A stretch of DNA of 43,784 bases, taken from NCBI GenBank assembly GCA_016871855.1, contig VHBQ01000021.1, positions 1 through 43,784 on the forward strand, given 5' to 3'. How positions within the stretch are numbered: the first letter of the stretch is position 1; each line of letters begins with the position of its first letter. Source of the DNA: Gemmatimonadota bacterium. GTDB lineage: Bacteria; Gemmatimonadota; Gemmatimonadetes; Gemmatimonadales; Gemmatimonadaceae. This document shows positions 1-9,030 of this stretch, in pieces. The notes beneath the pieces are model-generated. The model was not told where the DNA came from and ran no database searches. It worked only from the letters and a program-made list of their open reading frames with translations. The translations under genes were made by a program, and so were the position numbers.

Positions 1-2175
1 AGCGTCTGCCGCCTCGCGCTGCAGGCGCTGCACGGTGCGCTCGCGCTCGTCGCGGAGCGCCGCGGCCCGCTGGGCTTCCTGTTGGGCGAGGCCGTCGGCA
101 TGCGCCGCCGCCGCCGCCGCGCCCTCAGCGGCCACGACGTCTGCGTGCACGCGCTGCAGCGCGGCGACCGCGCCATCCCGACGCAGGCCGATGCCCTGCA
201 GGTCGGCGCGGAGTTGGAACAGCTCCGCCTTGCGCCGCAGCGGGCCGGCGCCACCACCGCTGCCGGGCAGCCAGACGGCGCCGCGCGCATCAACGAAGGC
301 CGTGCCGCCATCCATGGCGCGCACCTTGCCGAGGAGTGCGCGCACCCACGTGCGCACCGGTCCCTCGGATTGCACACGCGCCGCGAGCTCCTCGGCGTCG
401 GTGCCATCCTCCGCCGAAAGGACCGCGTCGAGCGGCAACAGGAGCAGAGCTCCCGGCGAGGTGCGCGCGTGCCACGCGCGAACCTCATCGGCCGCGGCGC
501 GGTCGCGCACGACGACGGCATGCACCGTGGCGCCGAGGAAGCGTTCCACCTGCGCCGCGGCGGCGGCGTCCGCCCCGATGAAATCGGAGAGCGGGCCGAG
601 GATGGCGCCCGGACCGAACTGGTCGCGTTCGCGCAACAGGCGCGCGGCAGCCGGGGCGAGGCCCACGCGCTCGCGCTCCAGCCCTTCCAGCGCGCTCAGT
701 TTCCCTTGAATGCCAGTGTGCTCCTCCTCCACGCGGCGGAGGTCGGCGCGAGCCGAGGCCTCCTGCTCGCCGAGGCCGCGCGCACGTGCGCGCGCCGCCT
801 CGAGCGCATCGGTCGCCTGTCCCGCGGCGCCCTGCGCAACGGCCAGCGTGTCATTGGCTGCGGCGAGCTCGTGCTCGGCGCGCTGGAGCTGATCGGCCAG
901 CCGCTCGCGCTCTCCGCCGAGCACGGCGCTGCGCTGGGCCACCTCGCCCGCCTCGCGCTCGGCGCCGTCGCGCTCGAGCTGCAGGCGATGGATGCGTTCC
1001 CGTGCATCGCGCACGTTCGCCTCGGCGAGCGACAGCGCGTCACGGGCGGCGAGCACACCGCCGCGCATCGCCTCCTCGTCGACGATGGCGCGCTGCAGCG
1101 CGTCGGCCGCACTGCGCACGTCGGCTTCGCACTGCGACTCCTCGGCGCGCGCGGCGTCCCACTCGGCGCGCAGGCGGTCGCCGAAGGCCGCGCCCTCGCT
1201 GCGCTCCTGCTCGGCGCGCTCGCGGCGCTGCACGGCGTTCTGGTGCCGCTCCTCGGCCACCGCCACCTCGCGCTGCAACTGCTGCTGCGACTCGCGCAAC
1301 TGCATGGCCACGCGCGTCCGTTCTTGTCGCCCCGTGTCGGCCGCCGCGCGCGCCGCGTGCGCCGCGTCACGCGCCTGCTCGGCGGCGCGCCCCCGCGCTT
1401 CGCCTTCAGGGGCCCGCACGCGCAGCCCGCCGAGCTCCTCGCCCAGCCGCGCCAACTCGTCCATCCACGACGCCATCTCGCGCTCGGCGAGCGTCAGCTC
1501 GACCGACCGCCGCCGCGCGGTCACCTCGGTGTGGCGCTCCGCCTTCTTCCGCTGACGGGCCAACGAGCGCACCTGGCTCGTCACTTCATTGATCAGGTCG
1601 TCGAGCCGCGCGAGGTCAGCGGTTGTCTCCTCCAGCCGGCGCTCGGTCGAGCGGCGGCGGTCGCGATACAGGCCGACCCCCGCGGCCTCCTCGAAGAGCT
1701 CGCGCCGGTCGTCGGGCCGGTCGCTGAGCAGCGCGTCGATCATCTTGCTTTCGATGACCACCCCGACGTCGGCGGCGAGGCCCGTGTTGCGCAGCAGATC
1801 GTGGATGTCGCGCAGGCGGCACGGCGTGCGGTTGAGGAGGTACTCGCTTTCCCCCGAACGCGAGAGGCGCCGCGTGATGACCACCTCGCGATACGCGATG
1901 GGCAGCACGCCCTCTTCGTTGGAGAAGTGCAACGAGACTTCGGCGATGTTCACCGGCTTGCGCGCCGACGAGCCTTGGAAGATCACCTCTTCCATCTTGG
2001 CTCCGCGCAGGAGGCGCGCCCGCTGCTCGCCCAGCACCCACCGCACGGCGTCGGACACGTTGGACTTGCCGCATCCGTTGGGGCCCACGATCGCCGTGAC
2101 GCCCACGTCGAACGACAGGTCGGTGGGGTCCGCGAACGACTTGAAGCCGTGCAGTTCGAGTCTCGTCAATCGCAC
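1..2175 (-). CDS. smc: Chromosome segregation protein SMC (N-terminal part, runs off window)
   Basis: SMC is the ATP-driven DNA-loop and condensation protein of the chromosome. The 725 codons in the window start MRLTRLELHGFKSFAD and contain the Walker A loop GPNGCGKSN, the usual R-loop region after it (RWVLGEQ), a long Ala/Arg/Glu-rich coiled coil, and a hinge-like segment near residues 525-640. The C-terminal coiled coil and the Walker B/signature half lie beyond base 1. The GTG start at 2175 directly follows the TAA of the upstream gene (2178-2176), so the two are probably translationally coupled. No stop interrupts the frame. The identification is secure; the gene is partial only because of the window edge. 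Confidence 0.95.
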   Translation of the reverse strand, partial: MRLTRLELHGFKSFADPTDLSFDVGVTAIVGPNGCGKSNVSDAVRWVLGEQRARLLRGAKMEEVIFQGSSARKPVNIAEVSLHFSNEEGVLPIAYREVVITRRLSRSGESEYLLNRTPCRLRDIHDLLRNTGLAADVGVVIESKMIDALLSDRPDDRRELFEEAAGVGLYRDRRRSTERRLEETTADLARLDDLINEVTSQVRSLARQRKKAERHTEVTARRRSVELTLAEREMASWMDELARLGEELGGLRVRAPEGEARGRAAEQARDAAHAARAAADTGRQERTRVAMQLRESQQQLQREVAVAEERHQNAVQRRERAEQERSEGAAFGDRLRAEWDAARAEESQCEADVRSAADALQRAIVDEEAMRGGVLAARDALSLAEANVRDARERIHRLQLERDGAEREAGEVAQRSAVLGGERERLADQLQRAEHELAAANDTLAVAQGAAGQATDALEAARARARGLGEQEASARADLRRVEEEHTGIQGKLSALEGLERERVGLAPAAARLLRERDQFGPGAILGPLSDFIGADAAAAAQVERFLGATVHAVVVRDRAAADEVRAWHARTSPGALLLLPLDAVLSAEDGTDAEELAARVQSEGPVRTWVRALLGKVRAMDGGTAFVDARGAVWLPGSGGGAGPLRRKAELFQLRADLQGIGLRRDGAVAALQRVHADVVAAEGAAAAAAHADGLAQQEAQRAAALRDERERTVQRLQREAADA

Positions 2176-3507
2176 TTAGAACGTTCTCCCGGTTCGGTAC
2201 GCGAGCGCCGGATGGAGCCCGGCGCCGCGAAGATCAGCATCCAGCGACACCGCCGCGGCTGGAGTTTCAAACGCGCCCGCGTAGAGGCGCACAGTTCCAT
2301 CGTCCTGCAGCAGCGCGTAGGCCGGCGCGCCACGCGCCACAAGGGCGGCGAGGCGCGCGACGGCTGCCGCGCGTGACACATCGCTCTCCAGCAACAACGC
2401 CATCGGCCTTCGCACCACGACGCCCGCGTTGTGGCGCAAGACCCCGTTGTCCCGCAACGCGCGGAGCAGGGAATCGGCCCCCGCGCGCTCTCGAAACGCG
2501 CCAGCGTTCACGCGATGCCAGCGTGCAGACGAAGCCCCCAGCACCACGGGCGTCACGGTAAGCCCCGGCAGGCGGCCCCCGCGCTCACGAACCCACAAAT
2601 TTGCACCCGCGGCGGTGTTTGTCGCCACAAGCTCCACCGCGAATTGCGCGGCGACCGCGCTGTCGGGGGGATTGACAGGATCGAGCACGCGCACCGTATC
2701 GGCGGGCGAATCGCCGGAACGCGCCGGGGCCGCGGCGCGCTTCCCGGCTTGCGACGCAGCCACGCCGGCGACCGCTCCCGGTCGTGGCGCGTTGGACGCC
2801 GTCGGCAACGTCGTTGCGGCCTCTGGTCCGCGTCCCGGTAGCCACGGACGCCAGAGCGCGACAGCGCCCCCCAGCACCGTCGCACCGACGGCGAGCCACG
2901 CCAGATGTCGGGTGCGCCGACGCGGGCTCCGCGACGCGGGCGAAGGGCCGGGGCTCGCCGGAGCGCTCGCCTGCGCGAGCACGCGCCACGCGATGGGGAT
3001 GTCGGCGTCCCCGACGGCCAGCACGCCATCGGTGCTGGGGACGAGGCGGTCGAGCCCCGGCTGGTCAATCCGCGCCACGATCAGCAGCAGCGCGCCGGCC
3101 TCGGCGAATCCAACCACGAGGCGACGCCACCGTTCATTGGCCAGCACGTCTGGTGAGAGCGGCTCGAGACCATGCGGCAGGAAGAACAGCCCGGGCGTGC
3201 CGTCCTCCGCCGGCTTCGCGACCTCATTGAGGGACAGGCCGCGCACAAAGCTGTCGGTGAGGCCCGTTCCCTCGCGCACGCCTCCGATGGGCGCAAACAC
3301 CTCGGCGGCGCCGACAAGGTCGGCGATCGCCACACGGCGTTCGGACGCGACCGCGCGCGCAACTTCGAGTGCAAGCCGTGCGGCGGCGTCCGCATCTCGC
3401 CCGGTGACCACGGCGGCGGAGAGCCCCGACAACTGGGAGGCCAGGCGACGCCCTTCCTCGTGCCAGGGGTTTGACGCCGGCGTGGCGGGACGCCGGCGTC
3501 CGATCAC
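2176..3507 (-). CDS. ParA/CpsD-like pseudo-ATPase with transmembrane helix and SPOR-like domains
   Basis: A 443-residue protein. Residues about 15-175 follow the layout of a CpsD/Mrp-type P-loop ATPase: a strand and loop, then VAIADLVG where the family has its Walker A' Asp, then GLTDSFV and LFFLPHGLEPLSPDVL. The Walker A position, however, reads TGRDADAAAR and lacks the GK[ST] core, so ATP binding is doubtful. A single hydrophobic helix lies near residue 200. After a Pro/Ala-rich linker come two SPOR-like repeats (about 280-360 and 370-443) of the kind that bind denuded peptidoglycan. It begins in a 4-base ATGA overlap with the upstream lipoprotein gene and ends directly against smc. An envelope or septal role is inferred; the fold assignments come from pattern reading only. 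Confidence 0.7.
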   Translation of the reverse strand: MIGRRRPATPASNPWHEEGRRLASQLSGLSAAVVTGRDADAAARLALEVARAVASERRVAIADLVGAAEVFAPIGGVREGTGLTDSFVRGLSLNEVAKPAEDGTPGLFFLPHGLEPLSPDVLANERWRRLVVGFAEAGALLLIVARIDQPGLDRLVPSTDGVLAVGDADIPIAWRVLAQASAPASPGPSPASRSPRRRTRHLAWLAVGATVLGGAVALWRPWLPGRGPEAATTLPTASNAPRPGAVAGVAASQAGKRAAAPARSGDSPADTVRVLDPVNPPDSAVAAQFAVELVATNTAAGANLWVRERGGRLPGLTVTPVVLGASSARWHRVNAGAFRERAGADSLLRALRDNGVLRHNAGVVVRRPMALLLESDVSRAAAVARLAALVARGAPAYALLQDDGTVRLYAGAFETPAAAVSLDADLRGAGLHPALAYRTGRTF

Positions 3508-4973
3508 GGCGTGACCTCGAAGACCCAGAAGGGCGTGCCACTGCGGCGCCCGGCCGCTTCGGCGGCATCGCGCGTGGCAAACGGCCCCGCGACGACGCGA
3601 TAGAGCGTGGTGCCATCGCGCTCATTCGCCTGCACGCGCGCCGCCGTGCCGTCGACGCGCAGCCCTGCGGCGAGCGAGCGCGCCCGCTCCTCGGAAAGGA
3701 CGGCCGCGAAGGAGAGCATCCACCCCGGGTTGCGCGCGTCGCTCGCCGCGCGCTCCGCCGCTGGCGCGGTCGCGCCGCCGCCGATGTCCATCGCCGCCGG
3801 CAACGAGTCGGCGCCCAGCGAGTCGGCGTACGCATCCTCGAACTTCACCGGTTCGTCGAGCGTCGCCGAACGCGGCCGGAAGCCGTTCCACCGCACCAGC
3901 GCCCAGACATCGGCGGTCCCGCCGGGGACGCGCGTGCGCTCGCGTCCTGTCTCGGCATCGACGACCACCAACGCGTCATCGCGCGCAAGGGCGATGGAAC
4001 CGTCCGGCGCGATGAACGGCAGGTCGCTGCGCCACTGCGTGGCGACGCTGCCGATGGCACGCTGGGTACCAATCGCGACCACGTACGCGGAGTCGGATCC
4101 CTCCGCCCGCGCGATCAGGTATTGGCCATCCGGGTCCATTCGCAACGTCGTCGCCGGACCGGGAAGTTCGATCCGGCCGCGCACGGCTGCGTCGTACCGG
4201 TCCACCACATACAGAGTGCGGCTGCCGCGAATGGCGACAAAGAGCCGATCGCCGCTGGGCGTCGGCGCGACGTCGCGAATGGCGTCGTCGAAGGTCACGG
4301 TGAGCGAGCGCTCGAGGTCGCGCGTGCGACGACCTTCGAGATGATCCCCCGCGACGAAGTAGACTCGGTCGCCAACGACCGTCGGGATCACCTCGTCGGC
4401 GCCGCTGATTACCGTGCTGTCCACCACCTTTGTCTCCGGCGGGTGCACGCGGCGCACGGAGATGCGCGCGTCGTCGGTGTCGCTCAGGAGCAGGAGCCCG
4501 CCGTCGGGGAGGGGGAGGAGCGCACGCACGGGGGCGGGCGGCCGCAGCCGCCAGACGCCGCTGCCGGTGAGCCGCACGACCTCACCCGTGGGAGCCACGC
4601 CGAAGACGGCATATCCGTCGGCCGACGCCAGCGCGCGCAGCCGCTCGACCGTGGCCGGCGTCACGCGTCCCACGCGCAGGTCCACGCGCACCGGAATGCG
4701 CGCGGCGTCGAGGACGACCAGTACGCCCTGCTGCGCGTCGAACGCCAGCGCGTCGGAGACGGGCGGAGTGCGCTGCGAGGAACTCCAGACGACGCTGTCT
4801 CGTCCCCAGCGATAGGCGCGGGCCGTCCCGCCCTGTCGTGGGAAGCGCAGCAGAACGGCGTCCGGCCCCGCGGCGCTCGCCCAAGCGCTGCCGCTTCCCA
4901 CGCCCGCATCGGGCGCCTTGGTGCAGGCCTGCGCGGCGAGCAGGGCCATCAGCAGGAGGGTGGGGCGGCGCAT
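3504..4973 (-). CDS. Lipoprotein with beta-propeller-like repeats and C-terminal SPOR domain
   Basis: The protein starts MRRPTLLLMALLAAQACTKA, a lipoprotein signal with the lipid-accepting Cys at residue 17. That fixes the start at 4973, although the frame stays open upstream to 5105 through repeat DNA. The middle is made of repeated strand-rich units resembling a WD40/YVTN-type propeller (for example YLIARAEGSDSAYVV and RLFVAIRGSRTLYVV). The last roughly 75 residues (GWMLSFAAVLSEERARSL to PFWVFEVTP) form a SPOR-like peptidoglycan-binding domain. It is the first gene of a three-gene set with the pseudo-ATPase/SPOR protein and smc, overlapping the next gene by ATGA. A cell-division or envelope-maintenance role is inferred from SPOR and the smc context; no enzyme motif is visible. 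Confidence 0.75.
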   Translation of the reverse strand: MRRPTLLLMALLAAQACTKAPDAGVGSGSAWASAAGPDAVLLRFPRQGGTARAYRWGRDSVVWSSSQRTPPVSDALAFDAQQGVLVVLDAARIPVRVDLRVGRVTPATVERLRALASADGYAVFGVAPTGEVVRLTGSGVWRLRPPAPVRALLPLPDGGLLLLSDTDDARISVRRVHPPETKVVDSTVISGADEVIPTVVGDRVYFVAGDHLEGRRTRDLERSLTVTFDDAIRDVAPTPSGDRLFVAIRGSRTLYVVDRYDAAVRGRIELPGPATTLRMDPDGQYLIARAEGSDSAYVVAIGTQRAIGSVATQWRSDLPFIAPDGSIALARDDALVVVDAETGRERTRVPGGTADVWALVRWNGFRPRSATLDEPVKFEDAYADSLGADSLPAAMDIGGGATAPAAERAASDARNPGWMLSFAAVLSEERARSLAAGLRVDGTAARVQANERDGTTLYRVVAGPFATRDAAEAAGRRSGTPFWVFEVTP

Positions 4974-5011
4974 CTCAGCAATCTGCCAGAATGCGGGGGC
5001 AGAGGAAAGGC

Positions 5012-5159
5012 GATTGAGGACTTGGACCGAGGATTGCGACAGAGGACTGCGACCTAGGATCGCGATGAACGATGGCCCGACGAGCTTCCGCCGGGCCATC
5101 GCCAATCGCCATCACCCATCGCGATCCAAGATCGCAATCCTCGGTCCAAATCCTCAATC
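5012..5159. repeat. Intergenic inverted-repeat element, copy 1
   Basis: Two 28-base arms (5012-5039 and 5132-5159) are reverse complements with one mismatch. The left arm contains GGACTTGGACCGAGGATTGC. The interior holds a second inverted pair, GATGGCCCG...CGGGCCATC, and several GATCGCGAT-like words. The right arm begins at the last base of the TAG stop codon of the outer membrane protein gene. A second copy lies at 34103-34233. No open frame of its own is visible, so it looks like a REP/MITE-type hairpin element. Confidence 0.8.
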
Positions 5160-8100
5160 TAGAAGGAGGGTCCCAAGGTCCAGAACCAGTACCCCTTCTT
5201 CGACGTCGCATCGAGCGGATACGACTTGTCGAAGCGCAGGATCGCAAAGTTGAACAGGTTGATGCGGAATCCATAACCATAGCTGCGCATGGCGTAGCGC
5301 TGGGCCTGCCAGTCGTAGTTCGCCGGTTTGTTCCAGGACACCGACTGCCCCTTGTTCCAGGCCACGCCCGCGTCGAAGAAGAAGAGCCCGTCGACCGGCA
5401 GGAAGGAAATGCTCGTCTTCCGGATCTTGAAGGGCCGGACGACCGGGAAGCGCAGTTCGGCGTTGCCGAACGCCACCCGGCTGCCGAGCAGCTGCGTGGC
5501 CGAGCACGCATCGGTGACCGTCGGGGCGTTCTCGCAAGCGCTGGAATAGTAGTTCTCGCGGTCGTAGCCGCGGATGATGTCGGCGCGCCCGATGTACTTG
5601 GGGAACTCACCCTCGCCGCCCCCGGCCGAGATGGCCGTCTGCAGGCGGGTGGCGAGCGTCAGGTAGCTGAACAGGATCGCGTCGTAGCGCCGGTAGTCGG
5701 CGTTGTAGTTCGTCCAGCTCAGGTTGCCCATCGCGCGCTCGATCTCGAAGCGGTAGCGCTGGCCGTAGATCGGCCCCGTGTACCCCATCAGCGTGTTGTC
5801 GTGCACGAACGCGGCATAGGGCGACGCGTAGTTGAGCGACGAGACGTTGACGATGCTGTCGATGTAGATCTGCGTGGTGTACCCGTACGCGTAGTCCACC
5901 CCGTAGCTCAGGAACATCAGCGACCGGTCAATGTTGTTGAGGCTCACGCCGTACTCGAGCCGCTTGAAGCGGTTGAGCGGATACAACCCAGCCATGAACG
6001 CGGAGCGCTGGATGTAACGCGCCAGCGCCTGCTGCTGGATGGCCTGCGTGACGCTGACCGGCGTCACGGCCGCGTCGAGCAGGAAGAAATACGGCTGCTG
6101 CTGGAAGCCGGCTGTGTACTGGAAGCGGCGGGCCAGCGAGGTGTACGCCGCGAAGACCTGCGCCTCCTCCACGCGCCCATTGATGCTGCCGGCCAGCGCG
6201 AGGCGCTTGTTGCCGACGAGATCGGAGAGCACGATGGCCGTGCCGCCGTAGACGCCGCGGCCGTAGTTGTCCTGCGCGTAGCCCACCTGCGGGCGCGCGA
6301 TGTACTCGGGGCGCAGGGAGCCGGGGTACCGGCCTTCCTTGAACGTGCTCGTGTCAGGGAGCGCAAAGGTGGCGTTGTCGAGCAGCGAGGCGACGCTCAC
6401 GCCGGCGGCGCCGGTCCGCTCGGGGAGCTGTTCCGTCGGGCGCAGCCCGCCCTCCGCGCGGTAGACCGACTGGCGCCGCGGATCGCGCACCGCCTGCCGC
6501 GAAGCGGCGAGCACCGAGTCGCGCGCCGCCGCCGCGGGCGCGACGAGGGCACTCACGTTCGCGGTGGCGGCCAGGCGTTCCCGATCACGGCGCTGCGCTG
6601 CCGTGTCCGCTGGCGCCGGAGCAGCCGGCGGCGCCGCGGCGACAAGGGCGACCTCCCGGAAGGGCTCGCCGCGGAGGGCCCGCGGGTTGTTCACCTGCCA
6701 GACCGCGAACTCGTTGTTCTCGCTGTAGACGAACGCCATGCGGTCGGCACCCGCTGCCCACGTCAGCGCCGGACTGTTCTCCGTCACCGACTGGACGCCG
6801 CCGACGAGCTTGGTCAGTTGGTAGTGCTCGCCATCCGCGAAGTCGTACAGGAAGACCTGCGGAATGCCGAGGCGATCGCTGATGAAGGCCACCGACTTGC
6901 CGTCCGGCGCCCACTGCGGGTTGAGGTTCTTCCCCGCCTGGCCGGGTAGGACCGTGATCTCGCCCGCATCGATGTCCAGCACGCTCACGCGCCAGCGGCC
7001 GAACTTCAACACCTCGAGCTGCGTCTGCGGTCCGCGCTCGGAAACGAAAGCGATGCGCTTGCCGTCCAGCGACCAGGCGGGCATGAAGTCGCCGTAGAGG
7101 TCATTGGTCAGACGACGCAGGTTCTTGCCGTCGGCGTCGATGACGTAGAGATCGGACACGCCGCCCTGCAGTCCGCTGAACACGATCTGCCGGCCGTCGG
7201 GCGACCAGCTCGGGCCGATCATCGCGTCGAGCGACGTGTCGAGCCGGCGCACGACGCGCCGCGCGTTGACATCGGCGATGTACAGCACGTCGCGGCCGCC
7301 GCGCTGGGCGGTGAACGCGATGAAGCGTCCGTCGCGCGAGAACGCGCTCTGCGAGTACGCGTAGCGCAACTCCTCGAACTCGGGGTTAAGCGTGCTTTCC
7401 GTCAGGCGCTTCAGGCGCTTGCCCGTCTGGGCGTCGGCCAGATAGAGGTCGAGGAAGACCTCGGCCTTCACCAGGCTGCCGGTGGAGATGTAGGCGATGT
7501 GCTTGCCGTCATCGGAGAGCGCGGGCGCCACATAGACCGGGATGACGCCGCCCGTTTTGCGCTCCGTGAGCAGCGACGTCGCGATGCGCCGCGGGCGGTC
7601 GAGCCGCTCTACCTGCGGCAGGTACTGCGCCTGCATCGCCTCCTTCCAGTCGGCGGCGAGTTCCTCGAGGGTCAGCCCCGTGTGCCGCTTGAAGGCCCGA
7701 TCGTGTCCCAGGGCGGGAGTGGCCTGCATGATCTCGCCGACGATCTCATCGCCCCAGCGCGAGCCCACGTAGCGCCAGAACGACTCGCCATACCGATACG
7801 GGAAGTACTGGTCGGGGCGGCGGTCGAGATCCTCGATCGTCGGGAACTTGCCGCTGAGCGCGGCGTCGCGGATCACGCCGTCGGTCGCCGGATGGTCCGG
7901 CCCGACGGACAGGTACTCGGCCATGCCCTCGATGAACCAGAGGGGCGGCATGCGCTGCTGCAGGGTCTCCAGCCCCTGGCCGGCCTTGCCGCGCGCGAAG
8001 ATGTCGTACTGGAACTGGTGCACCATCTCGTGCGTGAGCACGTGTTCGGCCTCGCCCAGGTCGCCGGTGAGGAAGAACATGTTCCGTTGGCGCAGGGCGT

Positions 8101-8440
8101 CGGTGACGCCGCCCGTTCCCTCGCCGAGGTCGCCGAAGACGTTGTTCTGTGCAAACGCGCCGCGCGAGCCGTACACGATGATCGGCTTGCGCTCCTTGAA
8201 CTGGTAGCCCATCAGCTTCGACAGCCGCGCGTACGAACGCTCGGCGAGGCTGCCGGCGAGGCGCGCCTTCAGGGCGATCTCCGGGTAGTAGTGGATGTCG
8301 AAGTGCTCCGTCTTCAGCACTTTCCAGTGGAAGCGCTGGAACTGCACCTGGTTTTGGCCGAAGTAGCCTTGCGCGCCGAGGGACGGCGTCGCGGCGAGGC
8401 ACAGAAACAGGCACAGGCTGACAAGGCGGGCCTTCGACAT
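5159..8440 (-). CDS. Outer membrane protein: MA-type HEXXH peptidase, TolB-like propeller and Omp85-like barrel
   Basis: A 1093-residue exported protein with a signal peptide ending near ATPSLGAQG. Residues about 35-260 form a peptidase-MA-like zinc metalloprotease domain with HEMVH (137-141) and WFIEGMAEYL (E171), the spacing expected of a gluzincin. Residues about 300-600 hold repeated TolB/PD40 propeller blades (SPDGRQIVFSG, SLDGKRIAFVS, APDGKSVAFIS). After an Ala-rich linker, residues about 700-1093 resemble a surface-antigen/Omp85-type beta-barrel with a C-terminal Phe (YWFWTLGPSF). The gene lies 13 bases after rsfS with a good GGGAG ribosome site. The three-part layout implies a barrel-anchored periplasmic or surface protease; the substrate is unknown. 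Confidence 0.8.
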   Translation of the reverse strand: MSKARLVSLCLFLCLAATPSLGAQGYFGQNQVQFQRFHWKVLKTEHFDIHYYPEIALKARLAGSLAERSYARLSKLMGYQFKERKPIIVYGSRGAFAQNNVFGDLGEGTGGVTDALRQRNMFFLTGDLGEAEHVLTHEMVHQFQYDIFARGKAGQGLETLQQRMPPLWFIEGMAEYLSVGPDHPATDGVIRDAALSGKFPTIEDLDRRPDQYFPYRYGESFWRYVGSRWGDEIVGEIMQATPALGHDRAFKRHTGLTLEELAADWKEAMQAQYLPQVERLDRPRRIATSLLTERKTGGVIPVYVAPALSDDGKHIAYISTGSLVKAEVFLDLYLADAQTGKRLKRLTESTLNPEFEELRYAYSQSAFSRDGRFIAFTAQRGGRDVLYIADVNARRVVRRLDTSLDAMIGPSWSPDGRQIVFSGLQGGVSDLYVIDADGKNLRRLTNDLYGDFMPAWSLDGKRIAFVSERGPQTQLEVLKFGRWRVSVLDIDAGEITVLPGQAGKNLNPQWAPDGKSVAFISDRLGIPQVFLYDFADGEHYQLTKLVGGVQSVTENSPALTWAAGADRMAFVYSENNEFAVWQVNNPRALRGEPFREVALVAAAPPAAPAPADTAAQRRDRERLAATANVSALVAPAAAARDSVLAASRQAVRDPRRQSVYRAEGGLRPTEQLPERTGAAGVSVASLLDNATFALPDTSTFKEGRYPGSLRPEYIARPQVGYAQDNYGRGVYGGTAIVLSDLVGNKRLALAGSINGRVEEAQVFAAYTSLARRFQYTAGFQQQPYFFLLDAAVTPVSVTQAIQQQALARYIQRSAFMAGLYPLNRFKRLEYGVSLNNIDRSLMFLSYGVDYAYGYTTQIYIDSIVNVSSLNYASPYAAFVHDNTLMGYTGPIYGQRYRFEIERAMGNLSWTNYNADYRRYDAILFSYLTLATRLQTAISAGGGEGEFPKYIGRADIIRGYDRENYYSSACENAPTVTDACSATQLLGSRVAFGNAELRFPVVRPFKIRKTSISFLPVDGLFFFDAGVAWNKGQSVSWNKPANYDWQAQRYAMRSYGYGFRINLFNFAILRFDKSYPLDATSKKGYWFWTLGPSF

Positions 8441-8453
8441 CGACGCTCCCGGA

Positions 8454-8810
8454 TTAGGACGTGATGGTCACGGCCGGGGCGTCGCCCCAGAGCCGTTCAA
8501 TCTGGTAATACGAACGCATGGACGGATGGAAGACGTGGACGACGAAGTCCACGAAATCCACGAGCACCCACCGGCCGGTCTCCTCCCCCTCCACGTGGTA
8601 CGGCCTGACCCCGGCCCGCGTCATCCCCTCCACGACATGCTGCGCGACGCTGCGCACGTGGGTGTCAGAAGTGCCGCTGGCGACGATGAAGTAGTCGGCC
8701 ATGTCGGTGACTCCGTGGAGATCGAGCAGCACGACGTCCTGCGCCTTGTTGTCGGCGCAGAGCGTGGCGGCGTGGCGGGCATGCGAGGCGATCTGGTCGG
8801 GCGATGCCAT
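8454..8810 (-). CDS. rsfS: Ribosomal silencing factor RsfS
   Basis: A 118-residue RsfS/Iojap protein, which binds uL14 on the free large subunit and blocks subunit joining when nutrients are short. Family features are DKKAQDVV-like DNKAQDVVLLDL, then MADYFIVASGTSDTHVRSVAQHV and the final HPSMRSYYQIERLW. The start at 8810 (MASPDQIA) gives the normal family length. An upstream extension to 8999 runs through repeat DNA and is rejected. No strong ribosome site is seen. It is separated from bL9 by a repeat-filled spacer with a likely terminator, and is followed closely by the large outer membrane protein gene. Confidence 0.93.
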   Translation of the reverse strand: MASPDQIASHARHAATLCADNKAQDVVLLDLHGVTDMADYFIVASGTSDTHVRSVAQHVVEGMTRAGVRPYHVEGEETGRWVLVDFVDFVVHVFHPSMRSYYQIERLWGDAPAVTITS

Positions 8811-8864
8811 TCTATGAAGCAAACACCGGGGCGAGGGGAAGGTTCCAGGAAGCGGAGAGAACCA

Positions 8865-8888
8865 CAGAGAACGATAGAGAACGACAGA
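8865..8888. repeat. Partner arm of the bL9-rsfS spacer inverted repeat
   Basis: This 24-base stretch (CAGAGAACGATAGAGAACGA and four more bases) is the reverse complement, with one mismatch, of the 10-base tandem array at 9031-9100. The rplI-rsfS spacer (8811-9107) therefore carries inverted copies of the same short unit. Apart from these repeats and the hairpin at 9000-9028, nothing else is recognised in that spacer. Confidence 0.75.
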
Positions 8889-8999
8889 AAGAAAGCAGGG
8901 CGACGGTGCGAGCGACAGCGCGGCGACTCCTCCCCTAGCGCGAGGGGCAGGGCTAAGCGACCCACCCCACCAGATACCGCCCGGACTCCCGAAAGACAA

Positions 9000-9028
9000 G
9001 AGAGGGGCGAGCCACGCTCGTCCCTCTC
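9000..9028 (-). terminator. Probable rho-independent terminator behind rplI
   Basis: A 12-bp stem (GAGAGGGACGAG paired with CTCGCCCCTCTC, one G-T pair) has a 5-base loop. Read on the minus strand it is followed by TTGTCTTTC. It lies about 80 bases after the bL9 stop codon, beyond the tandem repeats, and may end transcription of the ribosomal protein operon or attenuate read-through into rsfS. Confidence 0.55.
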
Positions 9029-9030
9029 TG

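Noticed and set aside
82..2376. 764-codon plus-strand open frame
   Set aside because: Arg/Ala/His-rich reading of the antisense of smc; the minus strand gives a clear SMC ATPase domain.
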